Source: Rhodocollybia butyracea
Taxonomy: Eukaryota > Basidiomycota > Agaricomycetes > Agaricales > Omphalotaceae
Assembly: GCA_015501585.1 (NCBI GenBank)
Contig: JADNRY010000022.1
Span: forward strand, 62,001-126,000
Direction of reading: 5' to 3'
DNA: 64,000 nt
In this document: positions 47,898-59,118 of the stretch, one piece after another
Position numbering within the stretch: position 1 is the stretch's first letter
Layout: each line of letters starts with the position of its first letter
Translations under genes and position numbers: made by a program
The notes under the pieces: generated by a model
What the model saw: only the letters and a program-made list of their open reading frames with translations
What the model was told of the DNA's origin: nothing
Databases searched by the model: none

Positions 47898-50145
47898 ATG
47901 GACGTTGCTGACACTAGAGACGAAACAGATCTCGGCAGAGGTGAAAGAGACAGGGAACGCAGAGACCGTGATTATGATAGAAGGGACCGTGATCCAGAGC
48001 GCAGAGATCGTGACAGAAGAGAAAGCGGTATGTGGAAAAATAGCAATTCTTTCAGACTTTAACAAAAGTTTCAGCTCGTCGTCGAGGTGACCACTGGGAA
48101 CCCGAGGAACGTCGAAACGGAGAAGTAGGTCTGATTCATCTCATCTGAACAACAAAGCTAATGAAAAAAAGCGACGCCGACGTTCTCGCTCTCGTTCCAG
48201 GTCGCGGAAACGATCAGCTTCGCCTCGTCGTCGAAGCAGACGTTCACGCTCTCGGAGCCCAAGATCAAGAAGTCCAAGATCACGAAGCCGTTCTAGGAGC
48301 CGGGAGCGCAAAGGTACCGAATCCTTTGCCCGCTCTCTTGGTGGTCCCATGAACGCCGACCATGAAGAGGCTGTCGAATTTGCCAAAATCAGCAAGAGAG
48401 AAAACCGTGTCTACGTCGGGAACCTCAGCTATGACGTCAGATACCGGGATCTCATGGAATTTATGCGGGGAGGTGGGTTGGGGTCTTTTGTATATTTGAG
48501 TTTGCAGTGGCGAGAAGTGCATGACATGTTTTCTCAATTCTCGGAGTGTTGTGTCTGGCTAGGCAGCAGGCTAACTGGACTGGTGTTTTAACGAGTTGTT
48601 GCGGAGGCCGATGTTCTTTTTTGTTTGGAAACCAGAGATGCTGAGAGGATATTGATGGGATTTTCTTTTTGGGATTGGCAGCTGGAGAAGTTCTATTCGC
48701 CGAAGTATTGGTCACCCCCATGGGAGTATCCAAAGGTTGCGGGTATGTGCAAAATTCTCATCATTCTGTTGTGACAAGTCTCATGTGCTTCTCAACAGAA
48801 TTGTAGAATTTTCGTCTCAAGAGGATGCTCAGCGTGCAGTACGCGAACTTTCGGAAATGACCCTTCTCGGGCGTCCAGTATATATCCGTGAAGTAAGTCA
48901 ACTGTCTTTCTATGGAAAATTCGAATCGCTTAGTGCCCTAATAGGATCGTGAAAATGAATCTAGGTTCGGAGCGACACCAGTTCCAGGTAAAATGGGTAT
49001 GGCAATGGCTGGACAAGGCTTCAATGCCCCTCCTCCTCCACGTCCTCCTTCCCACAATCACTTTGGTCATACTAACCCTGGGAACCAACTTTACGTCGGA
49101 AACGTAAGATCGTGTTCTTTACTGCGGTTTCGGTGCTTATGGCTATTCTAGCTCCCTTACCAAGCCGGATGGCAAGACCTCAAAGACCTCTTTCGTACTG
49201 CCGGCAACATTATCCGCGCTGATATCAATATTGGGGCGGATGGACGTCCCAAAGGTTCTGGTACTGTTGTATTTGAGACAGCCAAGGACGCTCAACAAGC
49301 TATCAGTATGGTTTTGCACATCTATGTGATATCAGAGTTCATTTCTTGTTCTAGCTATGTACCATGGATTCGACTGGTATGGTCGTATTCTAGAAGTCCG
49401 AGAGGTATAAACTCAAGCCTCCGCTCCAAATGATTACTAATGCAATCTCTAGGACCGTTTCGCTGGTCTGTCTGGACCAGGTGGACGTGGCGGATTCCGC
49501 GGTGGAGGTTTCCGAGGTGGATTGCGTGGCGGTGGCTTCCGGGGCGGTTTCCGAGGTGGTATGCGTGGAGGAGGCTTTGGTGCTCCTAGCCGCGATTTCT
49601 CCAACCGAGATCTCTACGCAGACTATTCCGGACCTGATCAGCAAGGACCCGGTATGAGGATGGATGGCTTCGGCGGTGGCTTTGGTCACGGTGGGGGTAT
49701 GGGCTTCCAGGGTGCTGCGGCGTACGTCGAACCCGAGCCAAGCCAGCAAATTATGGTTCGCAATGTCAGTCGCTGTTGTTGTTTTAATTTTTTGGCGTGC
49801 TTCTAACTAAATCAACCCCAGTTACCTTGGTCCACTGCAAATGAAGATCTAGTTGAGCTGTTCGAAACAACTGGTCAAGTGGAATTGGCAGAGATTCTGT
49901 TTGAAGGAACTCGTTCCAAGGGCTGTGGTGTTGTTCAATTTGCGCAGGTCGGAGAAGCTGAAACTGCTATCGGTAAGTCTCCACTGGCTCTAGCCACTGC
50001 CTCAATTTAACGCCTTGTAGCGAAATTCCAACAATACATGTATGGTGGCCGGCCTTTGGACGTCCGCTTCAATGACCGTTGGCACACTTTTACTCCTTCT
50101 GCTGCCAAGGGTGGTCAGGTCGCTCCCATTCAAGCAGATGTTTAA
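47898..50145 (+). CDS. GBP2: Gbp2/Hrb1-like mRNA export SR/RGG protein with three RRMs
   Basis: Nuclear poly(A) RNA-binding shuttling protein that joins TREX and monitors spliced mRNAs. The N terminus (from ATG 47898) is Arg/Asp/Glu-rich, then an RS stretch (RRSRSRSRSRKRS). RRM1 has RVYVGNLSYDV with the second half VSKGCG|IVEF after a roughly 200-nt intron; RRM2 has NQLYVGNLPYQAGWQDLKDL and GSGTVVFET; RRM3 has QIMVRNLPWSTANEDLVELF and KGCGVVQFAQ and ends RFNDRWHTF. Between RRM2 and RRM3 lies an RGG box (repeated GGFRGG) that is probably arginine-methylated. Order and spacing match Gbp2/Hrb1. An in-frame ATG at 47868 is an alternative start. The stop is at 50143-50145. Confidence 0.9.
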
Positions 50146-50230
50146 AATTTTAAGTTTTTCAAATGTTTTTATACGTAGTAAGTATCATATGTATTCGGTG
50201 TGGCTCGTCTATCGTATGCAGAAATTTCGT

Positions 50231-53192
50231 TTATATCGATAATGCGTCCGTAGCTCTTTGAACCAAATATTCGTTCCCTCCGTTCCGCAAAAAATTCAAA
50301 GACTTGAAAAGCAAATCATCAAGAAGTTCCTTCTGATTACCCATCGTGTTCATAACATATGCAACGGATAGCGCTGTAGCCCATGTTACATCGTCTACCC
50401 CAAGCCTCCTGAATTCGTCGATTGCCGCTTCGCCCACCAACAAACGGAGATCGTCGTCTAGAGGATATGACCCGTCGAAATGTTGCGCCTTGACTCGGTC
50501 GACTATTCCTGGCGTAAGTGACAAAGGTGCTGGTGATGAACTAGGACCTGTAGGGAGCAGAGGCGGAGGTAGTCGCATATGAGGGGGAGCAAATCGAGTT
50601 GGAACGAATTGGGGAGGTGGACTGTTCTCCATCTGTGTTGATATGGGAGAATGCGGTGAAGATGGTTCATTCCAATCACTCCAACCCGAGCTCCACCCAA
50701 ATACAGAGCTGATTGTTGTGAACGTTTGTGCACTATTTGACGTTTCATAACCTTCGTCTGGGTCATCATTGGCGGGGGCGGATGAGACCGATGCGGCGTC
50801 GCCCGCCGGCCATTCTCCTGGCATGGCGGAAGACGGAGTCGTAAATGAGAATAGAGATCCTAGTCCGGATATGAGAGCACTCAAAGTTGAGCCCGAAACT
50901 GCGTTGGAGCCTTGACTTGACGAACGAACTGGAGGTCCCGGACTCTGGGTCCAATTGCCAAAGTTAGACGGGGGGTCGTTTCTACGTCCCAAATCACTTC
51001 TAGAATTAACCGCCACAAAGGATGTGTGTCGGCTTGCAAGCTGATACGTTTCTCCAAGGCGAATAATCGCTGCCTCGTGGAGTTCTTCGACCCTTGGAAA
51101 GGTGCCAGGGATCGGAGCATAGATGGGAAGAGGCGCTCGAAGAGTATCGTGCTCTTGGATGAGACGCCATGCTGCCAAGGTGTGTATGGTCGGTAGTCCA
51201 GTCTCTGAATTCGTCAGCTGTACCCCTCGTATAGGGACACGCCACTCGAATGGCTCCCCGGTGTCATCGAGGTTTCCACGAAGTACCACTTCCTCGGGAA
51301 CACGGACCTTCTTAAGGCGAAGGATCGCATATACTGTGAAACGCAGTCCAGCATGGATATCGTCAATTTTCGTAGGCGCTTGCTGGAGCACCGGGAAGGA
51401 TTTTAGACGTGTACTCCACTGAGATGAGGGAGTTGAACTAGTAGGACTCGAAAATGAGACCGAGCTTGAAGAGGAAAGTAAGTATTCATTTGAGAGCCCC
51501 CAGTCGATTGATACATTTTTGATAAAAGGCGTACGACCCGCTCGAAGCAAGCGAGCACATTTGTACATAATGCTCTCTGCTTGGTGAGCAAATAAGCATA
51601 CACCATTTCCTGCCCTAGCGATTCCTTCGCACATGGCAGTTGAAACTGTATCGCCTATGCCCAGTACATAGACTCGGAGAGCGTTTGGAGCAGATGTGCT
51701 ATCTGTTGCATTCTGAACCAGCCTCGTAGTACTATCGATATCATGTGACTAGTATATCCCACAGACACATTGATTAGCATTTCTTATGAGAACAGTGAAG
51801 GACATTCTTACCTCCCCGTCTGTTAAGAGAAATACAGCAGTTGCGATGCCCGAACGGCGAGAGCTTAGGACATTGTGCATGGCATCGAAAATTTCTGTCC
51901 CGCTAAAGTTGGCCTCCATCCGTTCAACCAAACTGGTCTTATGTCCATGCGTTAGAAGTTATGTAAATGTCCAGGGAGAGACATCTTACCGCGACATCTA
52001 GCATGTGTTGTGTATAAATCTGGCTTTCAGTCCAAAGATGTTCGGTGTGACTTCCAAAGCTAACCACGTTGAAGACAGTATGATTTTGTGGCAGCATACG
52101 AAGGAGCATAGCAAGGGTTCGTTTAGCAGTTTCAATACGATTACCCTGCATGCTACCACTTCTATCAACGACGAAAATATATTCTTGAGGGCGACTAGAG
52201 GACAGATTGAACTTGGGCACAACCGCTAGCTGCAATGCTAGACTAGCTTTACGATCGGGATCACCTTCTAATTCGGCAAAGCAACGAGGTGAGTCGAGCT
52301 TCTCGGCCTCTATGAGCAAAATGAAGTCCCTTTGAAGGAAGGATTTCGACCGGTACTTTATAGTGGATCTACGGCGTGAGGGCCTATTGAGATGCGTTTG
52401 GTATGGGGTTGCGGTTATGTCGTTGACATGGGTGGGACTCTCTATATTCAAGATACGACCACTTGTTTGAACGTCAATGTTAATCCTGACTCGCGTGTGC
52501 GACGATGGTTCAGAGGATCCAACAAGATCTTGAGGCAACTCGCCGTATCGTTGACCGACATGCATTGGAAGGTGAAAACGAATCTGGTCAGTGTTCTCAT
52601 TCATCAAGTTCATGACATACTATAGCAGCATTTTAATAAAGAGGACGCTCGAGAAATGTGAGGATATTTACCACCAGTTTCGTTTCAACTGTCTGATGAG
52701 CTTTGATGGAGCCAATCGATATAGTGAATACTGCAGATGCAGAATAGTAAGGACTTAGTACAGTGTGCGCGGCAGAAACTGAAGGCACGAACTATCATCA
52801 GTGACCCATTTCAGCAACGAGGCTTCTCTGCCCTCTAGAACAGCCCTCTCGAATTCCTCTGTGGCTTCCTTGTTATTCCTTGAAATGCCTTTGATTATTC
52901 GTCCATCGCCTAATCGCATCTCGAATCCGCAGATGGCTGCTGATGCAGGGACCGGAAAATGATAGACGGCTTTGCTAGTAGCATGGTCGGAAGGATTAAC
53001 AAATGACTGCGTCAACGTTACTCTGGCTGATACTGTTACAGTTGTTCTTGTAAGTGGCAATACTTGGGGTGTCAATAGAAACTTACCATCGACGATCAAG
53101 GTGGTGATACGGACCTCTTCGAGAGGCAGGTGAGCCAATTCACCGTTTGCTGTCCCCGCATTATGGACGATACCGCTGCCGTTTATCGACAT
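50231..53192 (-). CDS. VIT and VWA domain protein
   Basis: Inter-alpha-trypsin-inhibitor-like architecture; fungal members are intracellular or of unknown role. Start ATG 53192. The VIT domain (residues about 20-170) shows VTLTQSFVNPSDHATSKAVY, VYHFPVPASAAICGFEMRLG and KEATEEFERAVLEGREASLL. The VWA domain has FVVDRSGSMQGNRIE, an intact DxSxS MIDAS start, then VVSFGSHTEHLW, FSGTEIFDAMHNVL with the MIDAS Thr, and AVFLLTDGE. A Ser-rich linker and a region VPIRGVQLTNSETGLPTIHT with helices follow. The C terminus ends LVGEAAIDEFRRLGVDDVTW then QRATDALSI, stop at 50231. Several introns lie in the first half; the second half is a 467-codon exon. Tail-to-tail with GBP2 (85 bp). Confidence 0.87.
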
Positions 53193-53647
53193 GGGAGAAA
53201 GATGATCTGAAAAAGTAACACATCGACTCTTTAAATGGAGTCGAAGCTAATCAGCACGAGGGAGAAGGACTAAAGTTCGTAGGCAGATTTGCAGGTAGCA
53301 CCTGGCTAAGGCGTGTTCTAGCTTCCACGAGGAGGTAGCGCTTGATTAGATGCGAGCTGAAAGCGAACAGGCAGATTACGGTCACATGAGCTTATCGTGA
53401 TGGAATTATCCTGATTCCCTACTCCACAAGTCACAACTTTGCGCATATCCCAAGGTTTTCTAGGTTTTATTTCAAGTCTGGTGCAAAGATTCAACCACTT
53501 ATTGGGATCGGCGCGTTGAAAGGCCCAAAAGAGTGGAAGACGTTGTATACTACTTAAGTAGTTTACACTGCTACAGTACTACTACTAGCGAAGGAATGGA
53601 GCTTGAAGAAAGTTACGGGTCGTTTCCTGCAAGTTTCTATCGAATTT
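53193..53647. other. Intergenic region upstream of the VIT/VWA gene
   Basis: This 455-bp stretch contains no gene that I can support. It should hold the VIT/VWA promoter and the 3' end of the small secreted-protein gene. Confidence 0.3.
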
Positions 53648-54160
53648 CTAGAATCCTGGGTCTGGGGTAGATACGCCTCCAATCTCCGTGATACCATCTA
53701 CGTTGAATGTAACCGACGCCCACAAGACATAGGTAACGTTGTCCCCGGATGGGGAAGGTCGGGGGCCTGGTGGCCAGTTGGGCACGGGTGGGGAGGCTCG
53801 TTGCGAGGTGCCGTGGCATTCTGCAGAAGCAACTTCTGGTCAGCACCGTAGATGTTTCTCGATATCAAGAGAGTGGGAAGTGCAAATCCATTTGAACGCC
53901 CTCCTTGCATGATGAAGTCGATGAAAATGGGTTGGTTGGCAGCAAGTGTGGAGTTGTATTTAATGGCAATACTCTACTCGAGCGTGAGATCAATTTCGGG
54001 GTGAAGGATTGATAGAGAGATGATCAAGTACCTCATTGGGTGACAGTAGGCCAGAAGGTACCGTGGTAGTCACTATACCAAAACGCGCCGCTTCTTGTGC
54101 GGAAACCATTGTGGCACCAGCAGCAGCGACAATAGCGGAAATGATAGACGAGAGATGCAT
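53648..54160 (-). CDS. Small secreted protein with signal peptide, possible frameshift
   Basis: Start ATG 54160 gives a classic secretion signal, MHLSSIISAIVAAAGATMVSA, then QEAARFGIVTTTVPSG. A GT..AG intron joins LSPNE to SIAIKYNSTLAANQPIFIDF and SRNIYGADQKLLLQNA. The frame then runs to a stop at 53698. In another frame an equally natural ending, GDNVTYVLWASVTFNVDGIT, continues to a stop at 53648. One extra base in the GGGG run near 53748 would join them. I see resemblance to small secreted proteins common in Agaricomycetes, but I cannot name a family. It could be intact with an intron I missed, or a pseudogene. Confidence 0.6.
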
Positions 54161-54805
54161 TCTAGAATCTGAGAAACGATAATAAGAGGCGAGGTTTTGA
54201 GGGGTTGAGGTACACTGAGTTTATCTGAGCAAGTCGAAGGAATGGAGCGCAAACAAATGGATTCAAGGTCCTTTTATAATGCTTCAAAGCTTTTGGATTC
54301 CATACAAGTTTGCACTGCTTGTCTGTGAACAAACGTATAAAGTCTGCCTAGGGGAGACAGACTTTAGATACGGCTTCAGTTAACCGTTTGCTGACACGCT
54401 TTTTATGAGTATCCAGGGGTTTGCAATGTTGCGTATTGTTGAACGATAGGAGGTAGGATGAAGTGGGACTCGGATGCTTATATGAGATGGTGGTACTCTT
54501 ACCATTTCCAGTGCATCCAAGTGCTCGGGAACCCGAGTGTAATTAGATGAAGTGTAGTCAAGGTGCAGTCACATCAGCTTGAATATCTCGCCACCCAAAA
54601 TAGCCCAAAATGAGCTCAAACTGCTCAAACGACTTTGACATTGCTTCCGACTATGATACCACTTTTCTCCGTGTTGAGCGAGTGTTTCTCGAATCGTTCC
54701 GAAGCGCACAATCAGTACAATAGAGAGTTGTCCGTATAGCAGTAGTGCTAGGGCTGGAGTTATGAGCTACAGTTAGATAGGCGTAGTCAACAACAGGAAG
54801 ATATT
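54161..54805. other. Intergenic region between secreted-protein gene and tRNA-Arg
   Basis: About 645 bp with no supported gene. It should hold the promoter of the secreted-protein gene; no specific site is recognised. Confidence 0.3.
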
Positions 54806-54895
54806 GGCCGCCTGGCGAAATGGCATCGCGTCTGACTACGATTAGTTTATCGTAGCGCAATCAGGAGATTGCAGGTTCGACCCCTGCGGTGGTCA
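54806..54895 (+). tRNA. tRNA-Arg (anticodon ACG), with 18-nt intron
   Basis: Acceptor GGCCGCC pairs with GGTGGTC (two G-U). The D stem is GCG/CGC, the anticodon stem TCTGA/TCAGG, and the T arm GCAGG-TTCGACC-CCTGC. The loop reads CT-ACG-A, followed by an 18-nt intron (54843-54858 region) that carries CGTAG, complementary to the anticodon loop CTACG, as expected for the splicing substrate. A T-rich run follows the 3' end. Confidence 0.9.
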
Positions 54896-55133
54896 TCACC
54901 AAAAATTTAGTTTTAGGTTGTTCAGTTTTTTGCAAGTCTCTCGCAATACATGCTCTTTTGAATTAGATGGCTTGATGAAGAACAAAAACGTATGGATAAA
55001 TCCTCGGTCAGGTTTATAGCATGGGAAACGGGGGTGGAAGTTTGGGCACAGGAACCTTTCGTGTGCGAAGTCTCATTCTATACATCATTAATCAACTATC
55101 TAGATAGTCCAAGAATCGAGTTCGCAGAGTTGT

Positions 55134-58100
55134 TTAACCAAACAATCCGCTTGACCCGCCTAGCCCTAACCCGCCCAATCCGCTCGACCCACTCCCAGAA
55201 CCAGAGCCAGAGAACTTGAGCACTCCAGCCCGTGAATCTCTACCCTCCCTTGATTCCAATTCCTTGAAAGGCGACTCGGAATCGGAAACATCATGATCAA
55301 GAGCAAATGGATCAATATCAGCCTCTGCATCCCCTTCTCCTGCTACCTCCGTAACCGCCTCAACTGGTTGTTCCCATTGTGGTACCAGATCCACGGCGTC
55401 CATCCCATCCATCGCTTGATTCTGGGGAATCAGGAAGACTCAAAGGCGGACTCGCTTCGTCCATTTCATAAGGAGAATAAGGAGAAGGCGAGAAAGCGGA
55501 ACTCGAAAGGGCGAACGGACGAGTTGGTGGTCCCGATGGCCCTGGTGGGGAAGGGGGATGCGGTGCTTGTGGCTGCCTCGACGGCCCAGCGACAGGAGCG
55601 GGAGCGGTAGAGCCAGGCGATGGACCAGATGCACTAGGAATATTCTTCCGTTGAGTTCGATTCTGGAGATCAAACGCTCGTGCAACCATCTCACGCCTTG
55701 ATTTTCTCTCTTCGTCGTCTTCCCTTTCTTCTTCTCCTTCCCGTTCGGCGCCACTACGCTCACGTTCCCACAGCATTAAACAAACTCTCATCCCATCAAC
55801 GACGTCTTTCACCAGTCCTACACAAAATATACCCACAAGAGATGTGGTTACAGCTGCGAGGAGTGCAGAGATCGGAGCTATTGAGAAAAAAACACAAATG
55901 AGATATCTTGATACCGAGACAAAAGAGACAGCACGTACCTAACTCAACCACGCCCAACGTCCTCGCTACGAACAGATACGTCAGGAGAGCAGAAGGGAGA
56001 GAAAGGGATAAGGGGGTTAGGAGGAGGAGGGTTATTGGGAGGAGCTCCGCGTAAAGTGATTCTGTCTCAGGGTCAGACCCGATAAGCAAGTCCAATTCTT
56101 CCTCTCTCCCGTTGCTTGCCCTCTTCTTCCTCGCACTCATCCCCTTCAAAGCATTCAAGCTCTCCATGAAGCTTTTTCCCGTCAATCCAACATAGATCAG
56201 TGCATATTTGCTCGTTGGTGATGTTACCATAGACAACGTAGGTAGAGATGTCGCTCTGTTGGTAATCGCGTCAATATACTCTTGGGCTTGATTTGAGTTT
56301 GCCGTCGCAGTCCTCCCCCTCCGAGACTTTCTTCCCCTCCTTGTCCTCCCTGTCTGTCCAAAATATTCTTGAACCCAATTAACAACAAACGAGCTCCCCC
56401 AAGTCAACCCATACCTCACCATCCACGTTGAACCCCACAGCACAACACGCTCAAGCGCGGCACGTAACGCAAACATCCCAGGACCCATAGCTACAGCCGA
56501 GGGCCCGCCTAATATCACCCCCGAAAGTATCGATCGTGAAACAAATCCCACCACCGGATTCGGAAGGCACGATAGCACGGCTTGGGCGAAAAGTCCCAAG
56601 AAACTAGGTAAATTCATGATGCCAGTTAACAGAACCATAATGAGAGTTGGTAGGATGATGAATCCGAGGGTAAGTACAAGACTGCAGATTAATCTCAGTG
56701 ATGCTTTGAGTATGAAAAAGAGGAGGAGGAAAACATCGATTCCACCCAGGACAACTGCGGCACAGGATATAGACCCGAGGGAGGTGTGGACTGCGCGGTG
56801 AAAAGCAGAATGGAAGGTGAATGTGTTTAGTTTGAGGGAACGGGAAGGGAAGGTCCAGAAGTTGTGTGAGGGAGCGTCGGATAAAACCTGTGGCGGAGGC
56901 TCGAGATCTGCATCTGTGTCGTCTGGATCTCCTGCCTCGTCCTCAATATCCCTCGCTATTCCTACCCTTGGAACACCAAAATACCAGCCGCCAACAACAC
57001 CTGCGCTCACGACTCTCAGCACGCCTCTCACAACAGCCCATGACCAGAGCCATACGATGAGTGTTGGAATCAATGAGATAGTGCCTGATATTAGCAGTCT
57101 CGCACCAAGTACACCAAACGGCATACTGCCCAGGAACAAGACAAATAACAAAAACGGGGAGAAGGCGAGGAGGAGCGGATTGGAGGAAAGGATTTGGGTG
57201 GAGAGTGTTAGGAGGAGGGGGACTGTTGTGAATTCTACTTGACCTGGGCTTGTGAAAAGACGGTATAGTCGGTAGGAGATGTATATGGCGAGAACGAGGG
57301 GGATAAGGGAAAATATTCTGAGGGTAGTTCCTGTCCCGCTCCCAAAACTAGCTCCCCAAGCCCAGACAGTACATGCTGCCAACACGATAGGTGTACCCAG
57401 GGCGCTAAGAAAGATGATTGGGTCGGAAACTCGTGACCGGAGGGATAGACGTAAAAAAAGGATGAAGAAGATATGTGTGTAGGCGGCGAGGGCGGAGAAA
57501 AGGATAAGCGGTATTAACAGAGGCAGCGTGTGCAAAAGAGTTGGGTATGGAGCGGAGTCTGAGGCTGGCGCATGTGTTGTAAATAGCAACACAAATGCAG
57601 CAATATAGCATACGGATACAGCACTTAGCCATAGTGTTGTCCATAGAGCGTCGTTATACTTTGTGCGCAAATTCAGAGTGAATTTATCGTCAGATTGCGG
57701 CAAAAGGGACTCTGTCAGGTCAACAGCGAGTGTACGAGGAAGAACACGTGGTGGTGGAGGAAGAGGCGAAGACTGTGGAAGAGATTTTGTTTTGGTACGG
57801 ATTCCAGAGTGGATTAAACCAGAAGGAAGTTCAGAATCACTTTCTGACAATTCTAATTCGTCTTCCTGCTCGTCAAGTCTATTTCCCCGCCTCTGCTCCT
57901 GACTCGGCAATTGGTTCGCTAGCCATCCTCCTCCTTGCGCACTGCTCTCACTGCCGCCGATATCAGTGAGATATCCTCGTCCACTTCCTAGTAGTTCCAT
58001 GTGCGGGTCATCTAGGTCGTATTCTTCTTCTTCCCTGTCTTCTATAGCCCTAGGTGATCCTGGTCTCGAATTCGCATCAGTCGTAAACGAGAAGAACATC

Positions 58101-58201
58101 GGATGTTCAGACTCGTGCTCTGAGCTTGCTGGACGAGTCAAATTTGCAGGAATCGTATTATTAATAAATTGAGATGCGTAGACCGCAAATGAGGATGCCA
58201 T
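55134..58201 (-). CDS. Choline-transporter-like (CTL/Pns1) multi-pass membrane protein
   Basis: Start ATG 58201. The first 180 residues are acidic and disordered. Multiple hydrophobic helices follow, including LWLSAVSVCYIAAFVLLFTT, LLHTLPLLIPLILFSALAAY and a choline-transporter-like segment AVHTSLGSISCAAVVLGGID, then VGFVSRSILSGVILGGPSAV. A basic loop (GRTRRGRKSRRGRT) and KYALIYVGLTGKSFMESLNA fit CTL proteins, where the latter motif is characteristic. A last pair of helices leads, across an intron near 55880-55937, to a cytoplasmic tail rich in Glu/Arg and Pro/Ser. The frame ends at 55360, but a coding-like frame (DLVPQWEQPVEAVTEVAG) continues to a stop at 55134; the join is unclear. The substrate is not determined; plasma-membrane location is inferred from the family. 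Confidence 0.72.
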
Positions 58202-59118
58202 TATGTCTAGAGAATTCGAGAGTTAGTAAATGGCATGGAGAGGGGTTTGATATCCATACATTTATTTGTCAGTTTTATAGTATCACTTGCATCCGTGGCT
58301 TTTCTTTGAGCTCTGAGCTCTTAAGACTTGATAGAAGCTGTGCTTGTCGTAGTACAATCGTTTCCAAGAATGGATTATGTGGGATAAGTAGTCAACCGAA
58401 GAGCAGAGTCTGAGGCTCAGGAACCGAGGTCCGGCAGCTGTCGTCACGTGATAACTACGCGTACATCTTATCGCATTTACCAGTTAGTTACTGTGAAGTA
58501 CTGACAATAGATTCTAGTAGCTGCATGCGAAGTGTTCATGTAGAGAATTAAAATCCCATAGACTATTGGCAAGGGAATGGAAATATACTATTACTAGTAG
58601 GGGTGTCGCGAGTAAAGCTATACTTGAGAGCTGGAGGATATATACATAAAGTAGTACGTATGTCCATGCGCATGAGCCATAGCACCAGGAGGGTGGAGAA
58701 GCCGGGGAAAGGGCAGGTTGTCGTGTGGCTTGATGTGGGAGAAGCGACAATTTCTTCCCCAGCTGCAGCAAGAACCGGGTCCGTATGTATCGCCGGCTGG
58801 ATTACTGACCGAGGTTCAACGTTCAGTGCGTGGTCCCGAGCGAAAAACTAAATTGACGGTTGTTGGCCAGTGCGCCAGTACTATCTTGAAGCGTGTGGCA
58901 TCAGCGCTTCAGCTGTAGAGGATCGCGGAGGAGGATAACCCCTAGCGCTAGATGCCGCCTTGCAATCAACGGCCGCGAACGGCGGCATGTGGATTCTCGA
59001 TCTATCACGTGATCTACGCGCTTTGCTCGTTACTCGCCTCGACCTAAGTTATCTTATAAACTCGGTTTGACGACTTGCTCTGCTTTTGAAAAGCTTACAT
59101 ATCCCGGCTCCTACTACG
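58202..59118. promoter_or_regulatory. Divergent promoter region between CTL gene and SNU114
   Basis: A 917-bp gap, no supported gene. Two TCACGTG-type sites are present: CACGTG at 58445-58450 and, within the 10-mer palindrome ATCACGTGAT, at 59006-59011, about 110 bp before the SNU114 start. An imperfect dyad ATGCCGCC...GGCGGCAT spans 58952-58988. Confidence 0.45.

Noticed and set aside
48141..48395. Minus-strand Arg/Leu-rich frame opposite the RS region of GBP2
   Set aside because: It is the complement of the Arg-Ser repeat codons, a common artefact of RS-rich sequence.
58514..58771. Minus-strand frame in the CTL/SNU114 gap
   Set aside because: Short, hydrophobic by chance, no splice context or homology.
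58952..58988. Dyad ATGCCGCC...GGCGGCAT upstream of SNU114
   Set aside because: Arms are only 8 bp with a 21-bp spacer, within chance expectation; mentioned only in the promoter entry.
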